Shown here: positions 1 through 6,500 of the stretch, piece after piece | Layout: every line of letters starts with the position of its first letter | How positions within the stretch are numbered: the first letter of the stretch is position 1 | NCBI GenBank assembly: GCA_031266495.1 | Contig: JAISAX010000046.1 | Coordinates: forward strand, 1-6,951 | Direction of reading: 5' to 3' | Source of the DNA: Opitutaceae bacterium | Lineage (GTDB): Bacteria > Verrucomicrobiota > Verrucomicrobiae > Opitutales > Opitutaceae | DNA: 6,951 nt | Program-made: the position numbers and the translations under genes | Notes under the pieces: model-generated | Told to the model about the DNA's origin: nothing | The model's input: only the letters and a program-made list of their open reading frames with translations | Databases searched by the model: none

Positions 1-69
1 TTATTTATTATTTATTATTAATTTTTAATTTGTCCCCCCCCCCCCCCCCCCTCGCGCACACACACACAC
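1..69 (+). promoter_or_regulatory. AT-rich, repeat-rich leader of the permease gene
   Basis: The first 33 bases are almost pure A/T with TTA/TTTA repetition, in sharp contrast to the GC-rich remainder. They include a -10-like TATTAT at 13-18; any -35 box would lie at or beyond the window edge. The AT block is followed by a C18 tract and a CA repeat that runs directly into the ATG. No purine-rich Shine-Dalgarno sequence is present. The block could be a promoter for the importer genes or a spacer after an upstream oppB-type gene. The promoter reading is an inference from base composition only. Confidence 0.3.
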
Positions 70-70
70 A
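34..70 (+). repeat. C18 homopolymer plus (CA)7 microsatellite abutting a start codon
   Basis: Eighteen consecutive C (34-51) are followed by TCGCG-type sequence and seven CA units (57-70). The last A of the CA tract is the A of the permease ATG. Both tracts are of the type that changes length by polymerase slippage. They sit where the ribosome binds or between promoter and start, so length changes would alter expression without changing the protein. The tract is seen directly; its length could be affected by sequencing error. Confidence 0.85.
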
Positions 71-1263
71 TGAGCCGCCACCTTTTCAGAGAACTGCTCC
101 GCCGCCCGCTCGGGGCCGCCGCCTTGGCCACGCTGCTGGCCCTTTACCTGGGCGCGCTGTTCGCCGGGTTCCTCGCCACCGCGCCCGTCAACCGGCAGGA
201 TCTCTCCGCCACCTGGCACCCGCCCACACGGGTCTTCTGGCAGGATGGCGGCCTGCGCGTGCAGGCTTATCGCCTGGCCGATCCGAGTGCTCCGGACTAC
301 GTGGCCGTCCCTGGCCAGTCGTTCCGGCTGCGTCTCTTCGCCCGCGGTTTCGACTACAGGCTCCTCGGCCTGGTCCCTCTGCAACGCCATCTCCTGCAGG
401 TTGACGCGGGCGAAAGTGACGCGGGGGGGACGCCCGCCCGAACCTCCGCAGCGGGCGAGACGCCCGCGCCACTTCAAACCGGCGGCTTCGCCGTCCACGG
501 GCTGGAAGCCCGTGCTACGTCCGACGCGGGCGGCGGGACGCCCGTGGCGTCACTTGTCCCGCGGCTCTACCTGCTTGGTAGCGATTCGACCGGGCGGGAT
601 GTTTTTTCGCGTCTGGTTTACGGTTCGCGCGTGTCGCTCCTCATCGGCCTGATCGGTATCAGCATCACGCTCACGCTCGGCTTGCTGGTCGGCGGGCTTA
701 GCGGCTACTTCGGCGGCAGGATCGATTTCCTGGCCATGCGCGGGGTGGAGTTTCTTATGGCCATCCCTTCGCTCTATCTGCTGCTCGCGTTGCGGTCGGC
801 CCTCGCGCCGTACTTCAAGTCCGACCGGATGTTTTTCGTGATCGTCATTATCCTGGCCTTCATTGGCTGGGCGGGCGCGGCCCGTGTCCTGCGCGGCATG
901 TCGCTCTCGATCCGCCGCCAGCAGTTCGTGCTCGCCGCCGAGAGCATGGGGCAGTCGCCGGTCGCCATCCTCAAAAAACATATCCTTCCCAACCTCGCCA
1001 GTTACCTTCTTGTCGCCGCTACGTTGAGTATCCCGGGTTACATCCTGGGCGAGGCGGCGCTCAGTTTTCTGGGGTTGGGTATCGCGGAGCCGGCTTCGTC
1101 CTGGGGGTTGATGCTTTCGCAGGCCCAGAGTATCAAGGTTTTCATGCTCAATTTCTGGTGGTTGCTGGCGCCGGGTTTCGCCATTTTTGTCACCGTCATC
1201 GCGTTCAATGTCCTTGGCGATTGCCTCCGCGATATCGTCGATCCGAAAATGAAAACAGGATGA
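70..1263 (+). CDS. Opp/Dpp-type ABC transporter permease (OppC/DppC/YejE-like)
   Basis: Inner-membrane permease of a binding-protein-dependent importer of the peptide/nickel/opine class; substrate unknown. TM1 lies at about residues 14-38, followed by a long external segment (39-167), then the conserved LLGSDSTGRDVFSRLVYGSR block (168-187) that precedes the BPD_transp_1 core. Further hydrophobic segments lie at about 187-212, 222-244, 255-273, 312-337 and 364-386. The EAA loop that docks the ATPase is clear at about 289-308 (AAESMGQSP...ILPN). The external segment holds a conserved-looking stretch (LRLFARGFDYRLLGLVPLQRHLL, about 87-109 in two parts) known in a long-loop OppC subfamily. Residues about 114-162 are low-complexity Gly/Ala/Thr/Pro and come from an inserted repeat mosaic. 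The start at 70 is the first ATG before TM1. The next gene begins within 60 bp, consistent with an operon. Peptide versus oligosaccharide specificity cannot be told. Confidence 0.93.
   Translation: MSRHLFRELLRRPLGAAALATLLALYLGALFAGFLATAPVNRQDLSATWHPPTRVFWQDGGLRVQAYRLADPSAPDYVAVPGQSFRLRLFARGFDYRLLGLVPLQRHLLQVDAGESDAGGTPARTSAAGETPAPLQTGGFAVHGLEARATSDAGGGTPVASLVPRLYLLGSDSTGRDVFSRLVYGSRVSLLIGLIGISITLTLGLLVGGLSGYFGGRIDFLAMRGVEFLMAIPSLYLLLALRSALAPYFKSDRMFFVIVIILAFIGWAGAARVLRGMSLSIRRQQFVLAAESMGQSPVAILKKHILPNLASYLLVAATLSIPGYILGEAALSFLGLGIAEPASSWGLMLSQAQSIKVFMLNFWWLLAPGFAIFVTVIAFNVLGDCLRDIVDPKMKTG
414..555. repeat. Mosaic of palindromic repeats inserted in frame in the permease gene
   Basis: A 142-bp stretch is bounded by a perfect 9-bp inverted repeat, AAGTGACGC (414-422) and GCGTCACTT (547-555). 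Inside are four small hairpins: GCGGG/CCCGC (421-425/433-437), a 7-bp stem GCGGGCG/CGCCCGC with a 3-nt loop (451-467), a 7-bp stem CACGGGC/GCCCGTG with loop TGGAA (496-514), and a 6-bp stem CGGGCG/CGCCCG (527-544). Three of them are variants of one GCGGGCG-GACGCCCG motif. The fourth, GGGCTGGAAGCCCGTGCTAC, belongs to a different motif. Translation stays open and gives GETPA and HGLEARAT type peptides. No clear target duplication was found. Confidence 0.8.
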
Positions 1264-1280
1264 AATGTATCCTTTTCCGT

Positions 1281-1309
1281 CTTCAGCCTTCAGCTTTCAG
1301 CTCTTCAGC
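1281..1309 (+). repeat. CTTCAGC heptamer repeat between permease and ATPase genes
   Basis: Four near-identical heptamers occur: CTTCAGC at 1281-1287, 1288-1294 and 1303-1309, and TTTCAGC at 1295-1301, with one extra T at 1302. The tract lies between the permease stop and the preferred ATPase start. It is translated only if translation starts at the upstream ATG at 1265. It looks like a dispersed intergenic repeat and not conserved protein sequence. Confidence 0.7.
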
Positions 1310-1321
1310 CTTTTAAGAAAA

Positions 1322-2161
1322 ATGTCACTTCTCACTGTCGAGGATCTCCGCATCACTTTCCGGCAACGCGAGCGTGCGCTGGAGGCCGTCAAGGGCATCC
1401 GTTTCTCGCTCGAGGCCGGTCGTACTCTTGCCGTCGTCGGCGAGAGCGGTAGCGGCAAATCCGTCACCGCGCTTTCGCTCACCCGCCTTCTGCCCGAACC
1501 TCCCGCCTGCCTGGTTTCGGGCAAAATCCTCTACCGTGGCCGCGATACCCTCTCCTTGCCGCTACGCGAATTGCGCGCCATCCGGGGCAAGGAAATCGCC
1601 TACGTTTTCCAGGAACCGTCCTCCTCGCTCAATCCCGTCTTCACCGTCGGCTCGCAGATCGCCGAGGCGATCAATCTCCATTTCCCCGACGTCAGGAATG
1701 TCCGTGAGCGCGTGGTTGCCGCGCTCGAACGCGTCGGTATCCACGATGCCGCCCGTCGCTACGGGTCGTATCCGCACGAGCTTTCCGGCGGTATGCAGCA
1801 ACGTGTCATGGTCGCCATGGCGTTGGCCTGCGAGCCGCGCATCCTGGTCGCCGACGAACCCACCACCGCGCTCGATGTCACCATCCAGAAACAGATCATG
1901 GATTTGCTTCGCGAGTTGCGGGCGCGGATGCAGATGTCCGTCATTCTCATTACGCACAATTTCGGCATCGTCCACGGTTTCGCCGACGATGTCATCGTGA
2001 TGTTCCGCGGCGAGATCGTCGAGGCCGGCCCTGCCGAAACCGTCCTGCGCAATCCGCGACATCCTTACACCCGCGCCCTCATCGCCTGCATTCCGAAGAT
2101 CGGCGCCCGCCAGCGCCGGCTCACGACGATCGACTATGATGCGGTCGCGAAAGCCGGCTGA
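1322..2161 (+). CDS. Opp/Dpp-type ABC transporter ATP-binding protein (OppD/DppD-like)
   Basis: Cytoplasmic ATPase subunit that powers the importer, pairing with the second ATPase encoded next. From the start chosen here it has 279 residues: Walker A GESGSGKS (40-47), Q-loop Gln97 in YVFQEPSSSLNP, signature LSGGMQQR (154-161), Walker B ILVADEP with Glu179, D-loop ALD (183-185) and switch His212. The segment NPRHPYTRALIACIPKIG (244-261) is the start of the oligopeptide-transporter C-terminal (oligo_HPY) region. I chose ATG 1322 because MSLLTVEDLRITF matches how the family normally begins. An in-frame ATG at 1265, one base past the permease stop and with AGGA just upstream, would add 19 residues encoded by repeat DNA; it could act in translational coupling. 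After the switch His the residue is Asn where Asp is usual. The protein ends about 45-50 residues earlier than typical OppD and lacks the Cys-rich tail. The function class is certain, the substrate is not. Confidence 0.95.
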   Translation: MSLLTVEDLRITFRQRERALEAVKGIRFSLEAGRTLAVVGESGSGKSVTALSLTRLLPEPPACLVSGKILYRGRDTLSLPLRELRAIRGKEIAYVFQEPSSSLNPVFTVGSQIAEAINLHFPDVRNVRERVVAALERVGIHDAARRYGSYPHELSGGMQQRVMVAMALACEPRILVADEPTTALDVTIQKQIMDLLRELRARMQMSVILITHNFGIVHGFADDVIVMFRGEIVEAGPAETVLRNPRHPYTRALIACIPKIGARQRRLTTIDYDAVAKAG

Positions 2162-2194
2162 TCACCGCCAGTCACTCCAGCAACCGGACCGACA

Positions 2195-3055
2195 ATGACC
2201 ACTCCATCCACCGTCACCGACACCGTCACCGTCACCGACACCGCCACCGTCACCGACACCGACACCGCCCGCCCTCTCCTCGAGGTCCGCCTCCTCAAGG
2301 TGCATTTTCCGTTGCGCAGCGGTCTGCTCCGGCGGGTGGTGGATCACGTCCGCGCCGTGGATGACGTGTCCTTCACGATCGAGCGCGGCAAGACGACCGG
2401 CCTTGTCGGCGAGAGCGGCAGCGGCAAGACCACCATCGGCCGCTCCCTCATCAAGCTCGCGCCCGTCACGGGCGGACAAATCCTCTACGATGGCAAGGAT
2501 ATCACGGCTCTCTCCAGCTCCGCCTTTCTGCCGTACCGCAAACGCATCCAGCTCATTTTCCAGGATCCGTTCAATTCGCTCAATCCGCGCATGTCGGTCG
2601 GCGCGATCATCAGCGAACCGCTCGACATCCATTTCCCGAAAATGTCGCGTCGCGAAAAAGAGGCCCGCGTCGCCGACCTCCTTGCCCGCGTCGGGCTCGG
2701 GCCCGAGCACGCCAGCCGTTACCCGCACCAGTTTTCCGGCGGGCAGCGCCAGCGGATCGGCATTGCCCGCGCTCTTGCCGTCGAGCCCGAATTCATCATC
2801 TGCGACGAACCCGTCAGCGCGCTCGACGTCTCCGTGCAGGCGCAGATCGTCAACCTCCTGCAGGACTTGCAGGACGAACTTGGCCTCACGTACCTCTTCA
2901 TCGCGCACGACCTCGCCGTCGTGGAGCACATCAGCGACCACGTGCTCGTCATGAACCGCGGCAAGCTCGTCGAATCCGCCACGGCCGACGAGATCTACAA
3001 AAACCCGCAGGACCCCTACACCCGCCGCCTCCTCGACGCCGTTCCGTCGTTCTGA
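2195..3055 (+). CDS. Opp/Dpp-type ABC transporter ATP-binding protein (OppF/DppF-like)
   Basis: Second ATPase of the importer, expected to form the nucleotide-binding heterodimer with the preceding gene product. It has 286 residues: Walker A GESGSGKT (72-79), Q-loop Gln123 in [12 protein letters not shown], signature FSGGQRQR (180-187), Walker B FIICDEP with Glu205, D-loop ALD (209-211), switch His238 in IAHDLAVV, and a short oligo_HPY start [15 protein letters not shown] (270-284). The FPLRSGLL segment near residue 38 and the IFQDP...SLNPRM block are typical of OppF and not OppD. Residues 6-25 are a Thr-Val/Thr-Asp/Thr-Ala dipeptide repeat encoded by a hexamer microsatellite; the conserved fold starts at about residue 27. 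No other ATG in frame precedes the conserved part, so ATG 2195 is preferred, though no strong Shine-Dalgarno is visible. The gene starts 33 bp after the previous stop. The usual Cys-containing C-terminal tail is absent. Confidence 0.95.
   Translation: MTTPSTVTDTVTVTDTATVTDTDTARPLLEVRLLKVHFPLRSGLLRRVVDHVRAVDDVSFTIERGKTTGLVGESGSGKTTIGRSLIKLAPVTGGQILYDGKDITALSSSAFLPYRKRIQLIFQDPFNSLNPRMSVGAIISEPLDIHFPKMSRREKEARVADLLARVGLGPEHASRYPHQFSGGQRQRIGIARALAVEPEFIICDEPVSALDVSVQAQIVNLLQDLQDELGLTYLFIAHDLAVVEHISDHVLVMNRGKLVESATADEIYKNPQDPYTRRLLDAVPSF
2209..2268 (+). repeat. (CACCGN)10 in-frame hexamer microsatellite at the 5' end of the OppF-like gene
   Basis: Ten uninterrupted hexamers CACCGN (N = T, A or C) cover 60 bp immediately after the fifth codon. 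Because the unit is six bases, gain or loss of units keeps the frame and only changes the length of a disordered Thr-rich N-terminal tail. The conserved ATPase domain begins directly after the tract. Confidence 0.9.
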
Positions 3056-3067
3056 TTCCGCTTAATT

Positions 3068-3172
3068 CGCCGATTTGTGCGCTCCTTTCGCCAATTTGAG
3101 CGCACTTCCCGCCGATTTGAGCGCTCTTCCCGCCGATTTGAGCGCTCCTTTCGCCGATTTGAGCGCTCCTCC
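3068..3172. repeat. Five tandem copies of a 21-bp repeat downstream of the importer operon
   Basis: Units are 3068-3088, 3089-3109, 3110-3130, 3131-3151 and 3152-3172, with consensus CGCCGATTTGAGCGCTC followed by a four-base pyrimidine end (CTTT, TTCC or CTCC). Each clean unit contains the 8-bp palindrome GAGCGCTC; units 1 and 2 carry single changes that break it. The array starts 12 bp after the OppF-like stop and is followed by an A-rich run (3173-3187). There are no spacers between units. Function is unknown; roles as protein-binding sites or in transcript-end structure are possible but speculative. Confidence 0.9.
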
Positions 3173-3306
3173 AAAAAAGAAAAAAAACGGTTCTTCGACG
3201 TTTTCGATGAAAGCAGGGGAGGGGGGACGGCGGGAGAGGGGGACGATATTGGCCATTGGCGCGGGAGCGCCTGGGACCGCCGGCATCTTGCCGGCCCCGG
3301 TGGAGT
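3173..3306. other. Intergenic stretch with two short GC hairpins
   Basis: After an A-rich run (3173-3187) the sequence becomes G-rich. It then shows a hairpin with stem GGCGC/GCGCC and loop GGGA (3258-3271), and a second one, GCCGGC-ATCTT-GCCGGC (3279-3295). The second reads as an 'AGILPA' peptide in one frame and resembles dispersed repeats remembered from verrucomicrobial genomes. GGGACCGC occurs at 3273-3280 and again at 3307-3314, so the second hairpin is flanked by a direct repeat. No gene with believable composition is present. Neither hairpin is followed by a T-run, so a classical terminator is not supported. Confidence 0.5.
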
Positions 3307-3394
3307 GGGACCGCTAAAGAACGCTAAAGAACGCTAACATAATACAATACAGGGGGATTGGTTTTAGCGTTCTTCAGCGTTCTTTAGCGGTCCC
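3307..3394. repeat. 31-bp inverted repeat of 10-bp units between convergent genes
   Basis: The left arm (3307-3337) and right arm (3364-3394) are reverse complements over 31 bp with a single mismatch, separated by 26 bp that are AT-rich at the start. Each arm is itself a tandem of the 10-mer CGCTAAAGAA (about 2.5 copies) capped by GGGACC. The element lies between the ends of two convergent genes, so transcripts from either side would carry the same long stem. That fits a bidirectional transcription barrier or transcript-end stabiliser. However, no T-tract follows on either strand, so it may instead be a small non-autonomous palindromic element. Confidence 0.85.
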
Positions 3395-3500
3395 CCCGGT
3401 TTGGAATCAGTGTCCTGTGTAACAATTGAACAGGTTATTCGGGCACGATTCCCAAGATGCGCCCGTTCTCCGGCAGACAACGGCGTACTCCGGTGTCCGC
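3395..3500. other. Short spacer before the 3' end of the glycosidase gene
   Basis: No gene or strong structure is seen here. There is only a weak 5-bp stem CCTGT/ACAGG (3414-3418/3430-3434) and another CGGGC/GCCCG (3440-3444/3461-3465). Neither is followed by a T-run in the direction of the adjacent genes. Confidence 0.4.
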
Positions 3501-6500
3501 TCAAGGCGAGAACTGCAGCAGGAGCGGCTTCACCGGCGCCAGAGCCAGCGCACGCGGATCGACCTTCGCGCCCGAAATCAGATCGACGGCCTCCGCGCCC
3601 GCGCCCTCGATCCGGACGGCCACGCTCCGGTCGCGCGCGAGGAGGTTGGTCACCGACAGCAGTTTCCGGCCCTCGTGTTCGACGAAGCGGTGCTGCACGC
3701 CCCAGGCCGGACGCCCGGTGGCGACCTCCAGCACGCGCACGCGCGGGTGCAGTCCTTCGCGTTCCAGCCATCGGGCCAGTCGTGGATAGAGGTGGGTGGG
3801 GGTCGCTTCGCCGCGCGTCCAGCTTGATCGGGGCGCGTTTCTCAGGGCCGCGGGGGGTTGGCGCTGGCGTCCGTATTCGTCATAATTCCCCGCCTCCGGG
3901 CCGAGGCAGAGGATTTTCCCGCCTTTTTGCACGAAGTCTTCCAGCCCTCGCAGGGCGGCTTCGCTGATGTGCGTGTTCCGCGCCAGGAGGATCCAGCTCA
4001 GGTTCCGGTGGGCGGGGGTGCGTTCGCCGGTCGCAAGTTGCCGTTCGCTGATGAAGGTGGCGGGTTGGCCGAGGAAGGTTAGCGCGGCCCAGGCGGCTTC
4101 CCTGGCTGGCAGGTGGTCGGGTTGCCAGTAGAGCGTGGGGATCGAATACAGGAACGCGATCCGCGCCGGTTGCTTGCTGATCGCAGCGACCTGGGGGGCC
4201 AGCCGGTTCAGGTCGAGCATGGCCCGGCAGGCGGCATGCAGGTTGGCGGGGCGGGTGAGGAGGCTGCTGATCATGTCGTGCCGGGGGGGGTGCAACTGGT
4301 CCCAGACCCAGAGGGTGGTGGCGGCCTGGTGATGGAGCGCGCCTTGCCAGAGCGCGGTCCAGGTCTCTCCGGGGGGGATGATCCTGGCGGGGGGGGGGAG
4401 GTGGCCGAGGTTGAGGTGGTTTTCCGAATTGAAGACGGGTTGGCCTTTGAAGGAGTGGAGCAGGGTGTACCACATTTCCTGATGTTGCCAGCGGTAGGAG
4501 TATTCGTTGTCGGGGGTGGAGGTCGTCCAGCAGTCGTTGCCCGCAAGGTCGGTGAAGCCGGAATAGAGCTCGGGGTCCACGCCTCGTTCCAGATACTGGT
4601 TTCCGCGCATGATGTCGGCCATGAGTTTGACGTGGGTGTACACGCCGGGGGCTTCCTGTTTCGCGATGTCGTTCATCCAGCGGTGCCAGGCGGCGAGGTT
4701 GTGCTGGTTGAAGCGCACCCGGTCGTAGCAGGCGCGGCGGGCGAGCGGGTCCTCCGGTATCAGGGGGGGGGGGACGGGGACGGGGACGTCGGGGAAATCC
4801 CGATACGTTGTCCCGTAAAGTGTGTTGAGCGTGTCGATGGTGCGGTGGGTCCGCCGTAGCCAGGCGTGCCAGGCGGGGCGGCTGTGCTCGTCGCGTCCGC
4901 TGTATTTGTAAATCGGTTCGTTGCTCAGGCACACGCTCATGAGGGCGGGGGAGTCTTTGATGGTGGGCAGCACGGTCCTGAGCCAGCGTTCGATCAGTTG
5001 CCGGCCGATGGGGTGGTCGATGTTGAAGGGGAGCGAGCGGAAGCGGTCCGCGGCCTGGAGCCCGAGGGCGGGGTGTTTCCGCAAGGCCCAGCGTGGCATG
5101 TAGTGCGGGGAGAGCAGCAGGTCCACGTTGATGCCGTGTTCGCCGGCGGTTTTCACGATTTCGCGCGTGGGCCGGGGGTTTCGGGAAAAGGCGTTGTTGC
5201 CTCGTTCCTGAATGGAGCCGTCTTCGTTGATGCTGCCGGGGCCGCGTTCTTGCTGGATCAGCGTGATCCCGAAATCGCGCAGGAGGGGTATGTCGCTGTC
5301 CACCCGGTCGAAATGGCCGAAGCCGTAATAATAAAAGATGCGGGGTTCGCCCGCGCCGTTTCCGTCCGGTCCGGCTTCCCGGGCCCACAGCAGGCCGTCC
5401 CTGATCACGGGCCGGCCCCTTGCCGGACGCGGCACCGTGACCGGGCGTCCCTCACGCAGGCGGCGTTCCACGTCCTCGATGATGCCGGGCAGCTCGCTCA
5501 CTTGATACCCGGCCCATTCAACGGGCTGGGGTTCGTAGGTCCAGGTGGACGGGTCTTCGAGGCGGCCAACAAACAGGTCCAGCGTGGCCAGCCCGAGTTT
5601 CACGTAGGAGTCGTCGGCAAATTCCGGCTTGCCCGCGAGCCGTTGGCGGAGGGCGCCGAGGTTTTGTTTCACTTCCTCAAGCTGCCTGGCAATGGCCCGG
5701 TGTCTCGTCTCCGCCCTCTGTATCCGTATCCGGGGCGACTCTACGCGGAGGCCGTTGCCGCCGCCGTTGCCGTTGCCACCGCCACCGCCGCCGCCGCCGC
5801 CACCGCCGACCACCAGCACATGGAGGCCTTCACCGGCCTGAGCCAGTCCGGGAGGGAAGGCCGGCAGCGCGAACCTCGCGGTGTGCCCAGGCTTGAATGG
5901 ACCGACGGCGATGCGCCCCGGCGGCTCGCCCCGGTCATGATCGGCCGCGCGCAACGCGATCTCCCATTCGGCGGCGGGCGCGGCAGACGGGGAATATACC
6001 ACCAGATCGCCGGACAATGGCTGGCCCTGCTCCAGCAGGAGGCTCCCCGGCCGCAGGAAGATGGCCTGTTCTCCGCCGCACCTGCGCGCGGCCAGCACCA
6101 TCTCCAGGTGGCTCGAAGGCGAGACTCCGCCCGGCCCCCAGACCGCCTCCCGGCGCGTCGCCACGCCGTCCCTCACGCTCCGGTCGCCCACGACGACATT
6201 GATGCCGAAAACCTCCGGCGCATCCCCGGTGGGCAAGCCCAGGCCGGCCCAGGGCAACCTCACCCGGAGCCGGTAGCCGGAGGGTATCAAACCGCTGGAT
6301 ACCTCAATCCGCGACCAGTCCGGATTCCCCTCGAACGCGAATTTTTCCACACGGCCGTCCCGCTCCCGGGCAAAGCCGAGCCGGAAGCGTTTCCCCCCCC
6401 CGGCGCCATTCCCGGCCTGCGGCAAGCCGAGCAGGAGCTGGACGCAATCGCCCCGCCACATTTCCTCGAAAAGCAACGTTTCGCCGGGCGTCGGATCCCG

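Noticed and set aside
2162..2941. Open frame of 259 codons on the - strand opposite the OppF-like gene
   Set aside because: The + strand protein has every ABC ATPase motif; the reverse frame has no domain and a Gly/Asp repeat from the microsatellite.
3068..3172. CRISPR array
   Set aside because: The 21-bp units are directly contiguous with no spacers, and no cas gene is nearby.
3062..3337. Small open frames on both strands over the 21-bp repeats
   Set aside because: They are open only because the repeat unit is a multiple of three. The peptides are heptad copies of the repeat with no start signal or conserved-looking end.
3414..3465. Weak stems as intrinsic terminators
   Set aside because: Stems are only 5 bp with long loops, and no T-run follows in either direction.
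3364..3967. Open frames overlapping the 3' end of the glycosidase on both strands
   Set aside because: They are Arg/Ala/Pro-rich shadows of the glycosidase frame and extend into the inverted repeat.
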